Origin: Sulfuritalea sp.
GTDB lineage: Bacteria; Pseudomonadota; Gammaproteobacteria; Burkholderiales; Rhodocyclaceae
Reading direction: 5' to 3'
Assembly: GCA_016710465.1 (NCBI GenBank)
Contig: JADJVS010000013.1
Location: forward strand, 1-64,000
DNA: 64,000 nt
Shown in pieces: positions 33,590 to 42,104 of this stretch. The notes under the pieces are model-generated. The model had not been told where the DNA came from. It did not search any database and was given only the letters and a program-made list of their open reading frames with translations. The translations under genes were made by a program, and so were the position numbers. How positions within the stretch are numbered: the first letter of the stretch is position 1; the number at the start of each line of letters is the position of its first letter.

Positions 33590-34791
33590 TGCGCAAGACA
33601 TTCGCCGCCGGCTTCGCCCTGCTGCTGCTCGCCGCCTGCGGCCAGAAAGCCGAGGAAAAGAAGGCGACGCCGCCGCCGGCGCTGATCACCGTCACCCAGG
33701 TCGGCAGCGGCGAATTCGAAGTGGTCGAGGAGACCCTGGGCACGCTGGAAGTGCTGGCCGATCCGAAAGTCGGCGCCGAGGTGCCGGGGCGCGTCGTGCA
33801 GGTCCTGGCCCGCACCGGGCAGCGCGTGAAGAAGGGACAACTGCTGGCCGTGATCGACGCCGGCGACACGATCCTGGCCAACCGCGCCGACGCGGCCGAG
33901 GTGCGCCGCCTCGAAGCGCTTGCCGCGCAGCAGGACCGCCTGCTCGAACGCCAGCAGTCGCTGGTGGCCAGGGGCTTCCTGTCGAAGAACGCGGGGGATG
34001 ACGTCGCGGCGCAGCGCACCGCCGTCAATGAGCAACTCGCCGCCGCCCGCGCCCGCGCCGAGAACAGCCAACGCAGCGTCGGCAAGGCGCGTGTCACGGC
34101 ACCGCTGGATGCCCTGGTCGAAGTGCAGATCGTCGCCCCCGGCGATTACGTCAAGGTCGGCGATCCGCTGTTCCAGTTGGTCGCGCCGCACAAGCTGCGC
34201 GCCCACCTGCCCTTCCCCGAAGTCGCCGCCACGCGCCTCGCCCCGGGCCAGGCGGTTAGCATGACGTCGCCGCTGGCGCCGGGCAAGCTATTCGAAAGCC
34301 GCATCCACGAAATTCGCCCCGGCGTCATCGAGGGCAGCCGCACGCTCGACGTGCTGGCCGACATCGACAACCGCGAGGGCCTGTTGCGCGGCGGCGGCAC
34401 GGTGAATGCCACGGTGCGCATCGCCGCCAAGGCCACGGCCCTGACGGTGCCCGAACAAAGCGTGGTGCTGCGCCCGGCCGGCAAGGTGGTCTATGTCATC
34501 AGCGACGTCGAAGGTCAGAAGCGGGCGCAGGCGAAGGTGGTCAAGGCCGGCGCCAAGCGCGGCGGCCGCGTCGAGATCCTCGAAGGGCTCAAGGGTGGCG
34601 AAACGATCGCGCTGGATGGCGCCGGCTTCCTCACCCACAATGCCGCGGTGGCGATCAAGGAGGCGGCCAAGCCGGGCGCCGGACCAGGAGCCCCCGGAGG
34701 CGACCCGAAGGAAGCGCAGAGCAAGCAAAGAGTCGGCGCTGACGCCACGGCGAAGAAGGCCGATCCCGCCGCCCAACCGGCCGCGAAATGA
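33589..34791 (+). CDS. RND efflux periplasmic adaptor (membrane fusion lipoprotein)
   Basis: This adaptor joins an inner-membrane RND pump to an outer-membrane channel. It has 400 residues. The signal ends in lipobox LLAAC (MRKTFAAGFALLLLAACGQK). A lipoyl/biotinyl-like half motif follows (EVPGRVVQVLARTGQRVKKGQLLAVID), a helical hairpin (about 110-170) and its second half (APLDALVEVQIVAPGDYVKVGDPLFQL). Beta-barrel and membrane-proximal domains end near residue 365, followed by a low-complexity Ala/Pro/Lys tail. The dispersed repeat lies in that tail (RVGADATA). The start overlaps the lysA stop, and the stop overlaps the RND start by ATGA. No outer-membrane channel gene is adjacent. The substrate cannot be deduced. 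Confidence 0.92.
34729..34752 (+). repeat. 24-bp dispersed repeat, copy 7 (inside the adaptor gene, sense)
   Basis: AGAGTCGGCGCTG, then ACGCC, then ACGGCG. It is read in frame as R-V-G-A-D-A-T-A within a disordered tail. Confidence 0.8.
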
Positions 34792-37700
34792 CCCTGCCCG
34801 AGCTATCGGTCAAGCGTCACGTCCTGGCGTGGATGCTGAATGCGGTGCTGGTGCTGTTCGGCGTCATCTCCTTCAGCCGCATCGGCATGGACCGCCTGCC
34901 CTACATCGAATTCCCGGTGGTCTCGGTGACCACCGCACTCAAGGGCGCCAACCCGGACATCGTCGACGCCAGCGTCACCAACCTGCTGGAAAGCTCGGTG
35001 AACAGCGTGCCCGGCATCGAGCACATTCAGTCCACTTCCTCGCCCGGCGTCTCGGTGATCAACATCACCTTCGGCCTGGAAAAGGACGTCGACATCGCCT
35101 TCAACGAGGTGCAGTCCAAGGTCAACCAGGTGCTGCGCCGGCTGCCGAAGGATGTCGATCCACCCATCGTGGCCAAGGTCGAAACCAATGCCTCGCCGAT
35201 GTTCTGGATGGCGCTGCAGGGCGACCGCACCCAGCAGCAGCTCAACCAGTACGCGCTCAACGTGGTCAAGAAGAAGCTGGAGACCATCGACGGAGTCGGC
35301 GAGGTGCGCCTCGGCGGGCGGCGCGACCGCACCATCCGCGTGAACCTGATCCCCGAACGCATGACGGCGCTGGCGATCTCGGCGCAGGACATCGCCAGCG
35401 CCTTCGCCACCGAGCACGTGCAGCTCGCCGGCGGCTTCGTCGTCGGCCAGGCCACCGAACACCTGGTCAAGCTCGACCTCGAATTCCACTCGCTCGATGC
35501 GCTGGCCGGCCTGGTGGTGACGCAGCGCAACGGCGTCGCGGTGCGCCTGGGCGACGTCGCCGAACTGGAGGACGGCCTCACCGACAACCGCCAGTTGGCG
35601 CGCTTCAATGGCGAGATGACGGTCGGCCTCGGCGTGGTCAAGGTCGCCAACGCCAACACCGTCGCCATCGCCGAGCGCATCAAGGCGAAGCTGGCCAAAG
35701 AGATCGAGCCGCAACTGCCGCCGGGCATGAAGATCAGCATCGTCTCCAACGATGCCGTGTTCATCCTCGAAATCGTCGATTCGCTGAAGGAACACATCAT
35801 CGAGGGCACCCTGCTGGCGGCGCTGGTGGTGTGGTTCTTCCTGCGCTCGCTGCGCTCGACGCTGATCATCGCGCTGGCCATCCCGGTGTCGCTGATGGGC
35901 GCCATCGCGGTGATCCATTTCTTCGGCTACACGCTGAATTCGCTGACCATGCTGGCGCTGCTGCTGCTGATCGGGGTGGTGGTGGACGACGCCATTGTCG
36001 TTCTCGAGAACATCTTCCGCCACCGCGAGGACCTCGATCCCGATCCGCAGTCCGCCGCGATCAACGGCAGCCGCGAAGTGGTGTTCGCGGTGATCGCCGC
36101 CACGCTCTCGCTGGTTTCCATCTTCGCGCCGGTGATCTTCCTGCAGGGCGTGATCGGCCAGTTCTTCCGCTCCTTCGCCGTGGTGGTCACCTTCGGCGTG
36201 CTGGTTTCGCTGTTCGTCTCGCTGACGCTCACCCCCATGCTCTGCTCGCGCTACCTCAAGGTCGAGAAGCAGCACGGCCGCCTCTACCACCTGCTCGACG
36301 GCATCCTCGGCGGCCTCGACCGCCTCTATGTGCGCCTGCTCGAAGCCGCGCTGACGCACCGCTGGTGGGTGGTGGCGCTGACCGCGCTGATCGTCGCCTC
36401 CAGCAGCTTTTTCTTCATCAACATCGGCAAGACCTTCACCCCGGACGAGGACGAGGGCCGCTTCCGCGTCTCGCTGCGCACGCCGCTGGGCTCCAGCATC
36501 GACTACACCGACGGCAAGCTGCGCGAGGTCGAGGCGGTGCTCAACAACTACCCCGAAGTGCGCACCGAGTTCGCCCTGATCGGCCTGGGCAGCGCCGGCC
36601 AGGTCAACCAGGGCACGGTGGTGGTGCGCATGGCGCCGCGCGAGGAACGCAAGCGCAGCCAGCAGCAGGTGATCGCCGAGGTGCGCCGGGAGCTTGCGGC
36701 CATCCCCGGCGCGCGCGCCTTCGCCGCGCCCTTCTCCATCGTCGGCGGCGGCCAGCGCGGCGAGCCATTGCAGTTCGTGCTGGCCGGCGAGAACATCGAC
36801 GAAGTCGGCCGCCTCACGCGCGAACTGCAGCAGAAGCTGGCTTTGCTGCCCGGCATCGGCCGCGTCGACACCGACCTGCAGCTCGACCTGCCGCAACTGG
36901 TGTTCCGCCCCGACCGGCTGCGCATCGCCAATGCCAACCTCTCCACCGCCGACGTCGCGCTGGCGGTTAACATGCTGACCGGCGGCATCGACATCGCCAA
37001 GTTCAATGATGAACCCGGCGACGGCCAGCGCTATGACATCCGTGTCAAGGCGAAGGAAGGCGCCTTCACCCAGCCCGCCGACCTGTCGAAGATTTTCCTG
37101 CGCAACCGCGACGGCAAGCTGGTGCGCCTGGATTCGGTGGCGCGCTTCGAGGAGAAGCTCGGCCCCGCCGTGATCGGCCGCTTCGACCTGCAATACTCGG
37201 CCACCTTCTATGCCACGCCAAACATCCCGCTCGGCGACGCCGTGGCCCAGATGCGCGCCGCGGCGGCCGAGATCCTGCCCGCCGGCTACCAGGTCAAGCT
37301 GATCGGCCAGGCCGAGGAATTCGGCAAGACGCAGAAGTACATGAGCTTCGCCTTCGGTCTCGCCCTGGTGCTGCTCTACATGGTGCTGGCGAGCCAGTTC
37401 AACAGCTTCCTGCAACCGGCCATCGTCATGCTCGCCCAGCCGCTGGCCGTGGTCGGCGGCATTGCCGCGCTGTGGCTGTTCGGCCACACGCTCAACATCT
37501 ACTCGATGATCGGCCTCACGCTCCTGATCGGCCTCGTGGCGAAGAACTCCATCCTGCTGGTCGACCTCACCAACCAGCGCCGCGAGCAGGGCATGGCGGT
37601 CGACGCCGCCTTGCGCAATGCCTGCCCGATCCGCATGCGCCCGGTGCTGATGACCTCGGCGACCGTGATCCTGGCGCTGTTCCCTGCCGCGCTGGGCCTC

Positions 37701-37835
37701 GGCGCCGGCGCCGAGACCAACCAGCCGCTGTCGATCGCCGTGATCGGCGGCATGATCTCCTCGACCCTGCTGACCCTGGTGGTGGTACCGGCGGTGTATT
37801 CGCTGATCGAGGGGCGACGCCGCAAGGTCGAGTGA
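34788..37835 (+). CDS. RND efflux pump inner-membrane transporter (AcrB/MexB-like)
   Basis: This is a proton-driven multidrug-type pump. It has 1015 residues. The N-terminus LPELSVKRHVLAWMLNAVLVLFGVISF is the first span, and GMDRLPYIEFPVVSVTTALKGANPDIVDASVTNLLE starts the porter domain. The proton-relay span reads LIGVVVDDAIVVLENIFRHRE with the Asp pair. The second half has the matching repeat (LLYMVLASQFNSFLQPAIVMLAQPLAVVGG, GLVAKNSILLVDLTNQRREQG, RMRPVLMTSATVILALFPAALGLGAGAE). It is translationally coupled to the adaptor gene. A dispersed repeat starts 2 nt after its stop. Confidence 0.96.
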   Translation: MTLPELSVKRHVLAWMLNAVLVLFGVISFSRIGMDRLPYIEFPVVSVTTALKGANPDIVDASVTNLLESSVNSVPGIEHIQSTSSPGVSVINITFGLEKDVDIAFNEVQSKVNQVLRRLPKDVDPPIVAKVETNASPMFWMALQGDRTQQQLNQYALNVVKKKLETIDGVGEVRLGGRRDRTIRVNLIPERMTALAISAQDIASAFATEHVQLAGGFVVGQATEHLVKLDLEFHSLDALAGLVVTQRNGVAVRLGDVAELEDGLTDNRQLARFNGEMTVGLGVVKVANANTVAIAERIKAKLAKEIEPQLPPGMKISIVSNDAVFILEIVDSLKEHIIEGTLLAALVVWFFLRSLRSTLIIALAIPVSLMGAIAVIHFFGYTLNSLTMLALLLLIGVVVDDAIVVLENIFRHREDLDPDPQSAAINGSREVVFAVIAATLSLVSIFAPVIFLQGVIGQFFRSFAVVVTFGVLVSLFVSLTLTPMLCSRYLKVEKQHGRLYHLLDGILGGLDRLYVRLLEAALTHRWWVVALTALIVASSSFFFINIGKTFTPDEDEGRFRVSLRTPLGSSIDYTDGKLREVEAVLNNYPEVRTEFALIGLGSAGQVNQGTVVVRMAPREERKRSQQQVIAEVRRELAAIPGARAFAAPFSIVGGGQRGEPLQFVLAGENIDEVGRLTRELQQKLALLPGIGRVDTDLQLDLPQLVFRPDRLRIANANLSTADVALAVNMLTGGIDIAKFNDEPGDGQRYDIRVKAKEGAFTQPADLSKIFLRNRDGKLVRLDSVARFEEKLGPAVIGRFDLQYSATFYATPNIPLGDAVAQMRAAAAEILPAGYQVKLIGQAEEFGKTQKYMSFAFGLALVLLYMVLASQFNSFLQPAIVMLAQPLAVVGGIAALWLFGHTLNIYSMIGLTLLIGLVAKNSILLVDLTNQRREQGMAVDAALRNACPIRMRPVLMTSATVILALFPAALGLGAGAETNQPLSIAVIGGMISSTLLTLVVVPAVYSLIEGRRRKVE

Positions 37836-37836
37836 A

Positions 37837-37860
37837 AGAGTCGGCGGCGACGGGACGGCG
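37837..37860 (+). repeat. 24-bp dispersed repeat, copy 8 (just after the RND stop)
   Basis: AGAGTCGGCG, then GCGACGGG, then ACGGCG. The outer blocks match the consensus and the CT of the left half is changed. It starts 2 nt after the stop codon. Confidence 0.65.
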
Positions 37861-37873
37861 GCTTGCGACCGAT

Positions 37874-37985
37874 TGACGTCCCCGGATCAAGTCCGGGGCA
37901 GGCTATTCCCGCAAACGCCGGAATCCAGGGGCGTTTGCGCGAAAACACGGGATTCCGGGTTCGGTTTTGCGGCCCCGGAATGACG
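37874..37985 (+). repeat. Palindromic extragenic repeat region after the RND operon
   Basis: CCCCGGA (37880-37886) pairs with TCCGGGG (37892-37898) across a 5-nt loop. It is followed by further inverted pieces (GGAATCC / GGATTCC-like, CCCCGGAATGACGGG). The texture resembles REP-type intergenic repeats found in many proteobacteria. There is no T run, so it is not a classical terminator, though it may protect the mRNA end. No gene is supported in 37836-38012. Confidence 0.5.
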
Positions 37986-38012
37986 GGTTCGGCCCCTGGC
38001 ACTATGCCATGC

Positions 38013-38360
38013 TCATGCCGCCTGCAACAGAAACTCAACTTTCACGGCCTCGTACGGAAAAACGATGCGTCCATCATCCGTGCGGTCGAGAACTCCTGCG
38101 TTAAGCAGCGCAGTAACGTCACCATGGACGGCTTTTACATCACGCCCGGCGCGGCGCGCGGCTTCGCGGATTGACACGGGGCCGGCACCGCAGAGAGCCT
38201 TCAGCAGCTCCCATCGCTTCTGGGTCAGCACTCGCCAAAGCAGCTCCGGGGAGGCAAAGCTGATGTGAGCTGACTTCCGGGGTTTGCCTGTCTTCCACGC
38301 ACGCACAAAGTCAGCCATCGAATCCGCAGGCGTTCGCACATCAAGAGTTACGGTTTTCAT
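38013..38360 (-). CDS. HTH antitoxin/transcriptional regulator (TumA / HVO_A0114-like)
   Basis: This is a winged-helix DNA-binding protein, the presumed antitoxin of the toxin gene just upstream. Start ATG 38360 (MKTVTLDVRTPADSM) follows AGGTGG by 5 nt and gives 115 residues. The HTH lies in LWRVLTQKRWELLKALCGAGPVSIREAARRAGRDVKAVHGDVTALLNAGVL. It overlaps the toxin gene end by 20 nt. The family assignment rests on the HTH pattern and pairing. The dyad at the toxin promoter is its likely operator. Confidence 0.75.
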   Translation of the reverse strand: MKTVTLDVRTPADSMADFVRAWKTGKPRKSAHISFASPELLWRVLTQKRWELLKALCGAGPVSIREAARRAGRDVKAVHGDVTALLNAGVLDRTDDGRIVFPYEAVKVEFLLQAA

Positions 38361-38637
38361 GGTTCCACCTCGCAATGTCTTTCTGGAAGTCAGTGATCAA
38401 CTGTTCCGGCGTTGTGAACGCATAGGCACTTTCCTTCGTACCAAAATGCCTGTGATCGCCCTTCCCGACTTCGTTGTCGTAGCGCAAGACGCATTCTCCC
38501 CGCACGACATACGCCAGCCTGTACTTGAATCGATGTAACGATCCGTCGATCGGCTTCGGAAGCCGCCATAGCACCAATTCCGCAAACGCCGACTCGGAGT
38601 AGGGAATTCGCGTGCCAATGAGTTCAACGGCCTTCAT
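38341..38637 (-). CDS. TumE-family (DUF6516) toxin of a toxin-antitoxin pair
   Basis: This is a small protein of 98 residues (MKAVELIGTRIPYSESAFAE and onward). LVLWRLPKPIDGSLHRFKYRLAYV and RGECVLRYDNEVGKGDHRH followed by AYAFTTPEQLITDFQKDI match what I know of the DUF6516/TumE toxin family, which pairs with an HTH antitoxin. The start ATG 38637 fits the family N-terminus; an in-frame start 12 codons upstream adds MTTPMYVGTISN, which would lie across the promoter. Toxic activity is inferred only. Confidence 0.75.
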   Translation of the reverse strand: MKAVELIGTRIPYSESAFAELVLWRLPKPIDGSLHRFKYRLAYVVRGECVLRYDNEVGKGDHRHFGTKESAYAFTTPEQLITDFQKDIARWNHENRNS

Positions 38638-38673
38638 GTTGGAGATTGTGCCAACATACATCGGTGTTGTCAA
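38636..38673 (-). promoter_or_regulatory. Promoter and dyad operator of the TumE/TumA-like module
   Basis: On the - strand, -35 TTGACA (38668-38673) and -10 CACAAT (38645-38650) are 17 bp apart. A perfect 7-bp inverted repeat, ATGTTGG at 38636-38642 and CCAACAT at 38651-38657, brackets the -10 box and runs into the toxin ATG. This is a typical autorepression layout. The start point would fall at or next to the ATG, so the mRNA may be leaderless. Confidence 0.65.
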
Positions 38674-38837
38674 TCAGTCCAACAACCGGAGGTCGCTACA
38701 AATGACGGCAAAGGCCGAATTCCGGGACTTGGCTCTACGGCAGGTCTCGGATTGCTGCGGCCGCAGGAGTGAAAGCTATCTGACTTGGATGAGATTCCGT
38801 GTCTGGCCGTCTACCATCTTTTCGCCAGAGCGGACTC

Positions 38838-39170
38838 TTAGCTCTTCACCAGCACATCGACAAAGCGTTTCAGCAGCGGCAGGTCGTCCGCCACGGTGAC
38901 GAACACGATGCGCCAATCCACCGAGAAATACGCATGCACGGCAATATTGCGAAAACCGATGATCTCCTTCCACGGGATTTCCGGAAGGCGATCGCGCGTG
39001 GCGTCGGACAGCTTTGCGGCGGCTTCGCCGATGATGGAAAGCTTTTGCAGCACCGCGCTCTGGACGAGTTCATCGGCCAGGAAACGCGCTTCGTCGAAAC
39101 CCGTCACAAAGCGTTCGATGGCCTCGATGGCGTCGAGGATGTCCGCCAAGTACAACGCGTCACTCCGCAT
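38838..39170 (-). CDS. hepT: HepT-family RNase toxin (DUF86)
   Basis: This is a HEPN-domain ribonuclease toxin. It has 110 residues, normal length. The catalytic R-x4-H-x-Y motif is present as RNIAVHAYF. The helical framework (LADILDAIEAIERFVTGFDEARFL, AVLQKLSIIGEAAAKLS, IPWKEIIGFRN) is typical of the family. Its start overlaps the mntA end by 11 nt, so the antitoxin is translated first. In HepT-MntA pairs, MntA AMPylates the Tyr in this motif. Confidence 0.9.
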   Translation of the reverse strand: MRSDALYLADILDAIEAIERFVTGFDEARFLADELVQSAVLQKLSIIGEAAAKLSDATRDRLPEIPWKEIIGFRNIAVHAYFSVDWRIVFVTVADDLPLLKRFVDVLVKS

Positions 39171-39459
39171 GGATGACCTGTGCGTCGCGGAGGATCTCGT
39201 CGCGGATGTTGTGGTTGATTCCGTTCTTGGTGAGCAGGTCGACCGGCCGGCCGAAGATCCGTGCCAGTTCGTCGCGCATTCGCTGCAGGGCGATCAGGCC
39301 AATTCGGGCTTCGGGGGCAAGGTCGATCAGCACATCGACGTCGCTGTCCGGCCCGAAATCCCCGCGCACGGCAGAGCCGAAGATCGCCAGTTCGCGCACG
39401 GCATGGGCGCGGCAAAATGCCCGAAGATCAGCCTGCGGAATGGAAAGTTGCGGGTTCAT
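39160..39459 (-). CDS. mntA: MntA-family nucleotidyltransferase antitoxin
   Basis: This is a minimal nucleotidyltransferase that neutralises HepT by AMPylation. Start ATG 39459 (MNPQLSIPQADLRAFCRAHAV) gives 99 residues; a longer frame adds seven residues. The G-S-x10-D-x-D motif is complete: GSAVRGDFGPDSDVDVLID. A third acidic position is likely PVDLLT. It is the first gene of the pair, coupled to hepT. Confidence 0.9.
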   Translation of the reverse strand: MNPQLSIPQADLRAFCRAHAVRELAIFGSAVRGDFGPDSDVDVLIDLAPEARIGLIALQRMRDELARIFGRPVDLLTKNGINHNIRDEILRDAQVIHAE

Positions 39460-39480
39460 GGCGATGCCGATGGAAATCAA

Positions 39481-40022
39481 CAGGCCTTGAATTTACCACC
39501 GAAGCGGAACACACCCAAAACCTGCCGCAACGCCACCGGCGACGTTCGTCATGCCCGACCGGTGCCGCCCTTCGGCAATGTTCGATGTGCAGCAGCCATT
39601 GGAACGACTGCCTGAAAGCGGCGACTGACGGCTGATCCTTGCCGACGGGGGCCATCCAGCAAGAGTCGGCGCTGGTGACACGGCGACTTGCGAGTTGGAG
39701 GCGCCTCACCCCATCGCCGAAGCTTCCCCGCATCGTTTCCACGCGCGCATCGGCGACACCGAGTTCAGCAGGATCGCCGTGGCTGGCGCCGGACTCGACC
39801 ACGCGATGCAGCAGGCTGTAGGCGACGCGCCATCGCTGGGGGCCGACCTGCGGGGTGACGGTATTGTTGTTGAGGCGCAGGGCCCAGTCGGCAAGCCAAT
39901 ACGCGGCCATGCGCCAGGAAACACCCGCAAAGCAAAAGCCCGCGTCCGATTGACCGCACAAGCCGCTTGCGACGATACTCGGCGGCCGCCCGACGCCGAC
40001 TCCCGCCTGCGCCCTTTTCCCA
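39481..40022 (+). other. 540-nt gap without a supported gene
   Basis: The spacer between mntA and the Bcr-type exporter contains a copy of the 24-bp repeat (39662-39685). Several GC-driven reading frames lack a ribosome-binding site or a recognisable product. A - strand stretch near 39700-39960 reads smoothly (AYWLADWALRLNNN, RVAYSLLHRVVESG) and could be a gene remnant, but I do not recognise it. Confidence 0.5.
39662..39685 (+). repeat. 24-bp dispersed repeat, copy 9 (intergenic)
   Basis: AGAGTCGGCGCTG, then GTGAC, then ACGGCG. It lies in the gap between mntA and the exporter gene. Confidence 0.8.
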
Positions 40023-41210
40023 ATGACCCCGTCCCCGCCCGACACGCCGCCGCACGGATTCCTGATCGCCAACCTGCTGGCGCAGATCGCTTTCGGCCTG
40101 CTGGCGATGACGGTCTGCCTGCCGTCGATGCAGGAGTGGGGGGCGATCTTCGGCGCCGAGCAGGCCGGCGTGCAGTTGACCCTGAGCGGCTACCTGGTGG
40201 CCTACGGCGCGCTGCAACTGCTGTATGGGCCGCTGTCGGATCGCCATGGCCGCAAGCGCATCCTGATGGTCGGGCTGGCGGTGGCCGGGATCGGCTCGCT
40301 GCTGGCGGCGCTGGCGCCGGATCTGCCGTCGCTGATCGCGGCGCGTACGCTGCAGGGCGCCGGCAGCGCCGCCGGCATGGTGGTGGGCCGGGCCATGATC
40401 CAGGACCTGTTCCGCGGTCCCGAGCGCACCCGCGTGATGGCCTGGGTGGGAATGACGATGGGCTTCTGTCCGCCACTGGCGACGGTGATCGGCGGGCAAC
40501 TGCATGTCGCGCTCGGCTGGCAATCGAACTTCCTGCTGGTCGCCGTGCTGGCCGCGGTGCTGCTGGTCGCGGCATGGCGCGGGCTGCCGGCGCGCGAGCC
40601 CGCGGCGGCCCTCGACACGCACTGGCTTCACGACATGGGCATGGCTTATGCGCGGCTGGCGCGCGAGCCGGTGTTCCTGCTCCATGTCGGCATCGTGGCG
40701 ATGACCACGGCGGCGTTCTACGTCTTCCTCGGCGGCGCGCCCATCGTGCTTGGCGGCTATGGTGTGGGCCCCGCCGACATCGGCTGGTACATCATGTGCG
40801 TGCCCTTCGCCTATGTCGCCGGCAACTTCCTCACCAGCCGCCTGATCCGCCGCCAGGGCGATCGCCGCATGATGGACCTCGGCCAGCTCTTGACCCTGGC
40901 GGGAATCGCCCTGCTGCTGGCGCTGGCCGGGATCGGCAGCCCGCTGGCCTTCGCTTTGCCGCTGATGCTGCTCGGCATCGGCCACGGCTTCCTGATGCCG
41001 CCGGCGCTGGCGGGGACGGTGGGCGCGGTGCCGGCGCTGGCCGGCGCTGGCGCCGCCGTGGCCGGGCTGATGCAGCAACTGATGGGCGCGCTGGGCGGCT
41101 ATTCGGTGGGGCTGGTGAGCCACGCGAACACGGTGAACCTCGGCCTGCTGATGCTCGCCTTCACGCTTTGCGCGATGGCGGCGCAGTTTCTGCTGCGGCG
41201 CCGCCACTGA
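40023..41210 (+). CDS. Bcr/CflA-family MFS drug exporter
   Basis: This is an inner-membrane drug:proton antiporter of the 12-span major facilitator superfamily. It has 395 residues. Signatures are VQLTLSGYLVAYGALQLLYGPLSDRHGRKRILMVGL (motif A region) and LIAARTLQGAGSAAGMVVGRAMIQDLF, typical of Bcr/CflA, then GMTMGFCPPLATVIGGQL. It is monocistronic and convergent with the AEC transporter, with 12 nt between them. The substrate is unknown. Confidence 0.93.
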   Translation: MTPSPPDTPPHGFLIANLLAQIAFGLLAMTVCLPSMQEWGAIFGAEQAGVQLTLSGYLVAYGALQLLYGPLSDRHGRKRILMVGLAVAGIGSLLAALAPDLPSLIAARTLQGAGSAAGMVVGRAMIQDLFRGPERTRVMAWVGMTMGFCPPLATVIGGQLHVALGWQSNFLLVAVLAAVLLVAAWRGLPAREPAAALDTHWLHDMGMAYARLAREPVFLLHVGIVAMTTAAFYVFLGGAPIVLGGYGVGPADIGWYIMCVPFAYVAGNFLTSRLIRRQGDRRMMDLGQLLTLAGIALLLALAGIGSPLAFALPLMLLGIGHGFLMPPALAGTVGAVPALAGAGAAVAGLMQQLMGALGGYSVGLVSHANTVNLGLLMLAFTLCAMAAQFLLRRRH

Positions 41211-41222
41211 GGTGGCGCGCCG

Positions 41223-42098
41223 CTATTTCAGTACCCAGGCCAGGGTCAGCGGGATTACCAGCAGCGAGGCGGTGTTGCCGACCATCACGATGGAGGCGAC
41301 GCGCTCCGGCTCCTGGCGGTACTTCTCGGCGAAGACGTAGTTCAGCACCGCCGGCGGCAAGGCACCGAACAACAGCAGCATCGCAGCGTCACGCGGCGAC
41401 AGCGCGAGCAGCGGCGTCACCGCCAGCGCCACCAGGATGCCGGTGGCCGGCGCGGTCAGCGCGCCGACGACAGAGAGCTTCCAGTCGCCCAGGCGCGCAT
41501 CGGTCAGGCGCACGCCGAGCGAGAACAGCAGCAGCGGGATCGACACGTCGCCGAGCATTTTCACGCCCAGCCACAGCGGCTGCCACAGCGGTAGCTTGAA
41601 CAGGCTCACCGCCAGCCCGGCGATGGCCGCGGCGATCACCGGCACGCGCCACAGATTGCTCAGGCGCGCACGGTGGTCCAGCATCCAGGTGCCCAGGCTG
41701 TAGTGGAGGAGGTTCTCGGCGAGGAACAGCACCACGGCGGCGGGCAGCGCCGCCTCACCAAAAGCCAGCGTCATCAGCGGCAGCCCCATGTTGCCGGAGT
41801 TGTTGAACATCATCGGCGGCACGAAGGTATTGACCGGCGCGCCCATCAGGCGCGCCACCGGCCAGGCCAGCAGGCCCGAGCCGAGTACCACGACGGTGGC
41901 GCCGAGCAACAGCGGCAGGTTGTCGGCCAGGTCGAAGGACTTCGCGGCCAGCGCGGCGAACACCAGTGCGGGGACGAAGACATCCATGTTGAGCTGGTTG
42001 GCGAAGGCCATGTCGGGCTTCTTCCAGCGGCCGTAGGCGTAGCCCACCGCGACCACGCAGTAGATCGGGAAGACGATGCCGGCAATGCGCTCAAACAT
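41223..42098 (-). CDS. AEC-family transporter (auxin efflux carrier-like)
   Basis: This is an inner-membrane secondary transporter of the bile/auxin superfamily. It has 291 residues with around ten hydrophobic segments. The N-terminus IVFPIYCVVAVGYAYGRWKKPD, then DVFVPALVFAALA, MMFNNSGNMGLPL (family N-x-G-N-x-G-x-P motif) and the second-half VMVGNTASLLVIPLTL are all present. It lies 6 nt downstream of hslU. Substrates in this family are organic acids or metabolites; no specific one can be claimed. Confidence 0.92.
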   Translation of the reverse strand: MFERIAGIVFPIYCVVAVGYAYGRWKKPDMAFANQLNMDVFVPALVFAALAAKSFDLADNLPLLLGATVVVLGSGLLAWPVARLMGAPVNTFVPPMMFNNSGNMGLPLMTLAFGEAALPAAVVLFLAENLLHYSLGTWMLDHRARLSNLWRVPVIAAAIAGLAVSLFKLPLWQPLWLGVKMLGDVSIPLLLFSLGVRLTDARLGDWKLSVVGALTAPATGILVALAVTPLLALSPRDAAMLLLFGALPPAVLNYVFAEKYRQEPERVASIVMVGNTASLLVIPLTLAWVLK

Positions 42099-42104
42099 CG
42101 GCGG

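Noticed and set aside
33766..33789. AAAGTCGGCGCCGAGG in the RND adaptor gene
   Set aside because: It shares only the first eleven bases with the repeat, and the codons encode the family-conserved K-V-G-A-E-V-P-G.
34803..37487. An 894-codon open frame on the - strand across the RND pump gene
   Set aside because: It is His/Glu/Gln-rich, has no family motif and lies fully antisense to a well-supported transporter; it is produced by the high-GC codon bias.
39428..40072. A 214-codon - strand frame across the mntA-bcr gap
   Set aside because: It overlaps the 5' end of bcr and the mntA start, has no recognisable product and no start signal; it is kept only as a note on a possible remnant.
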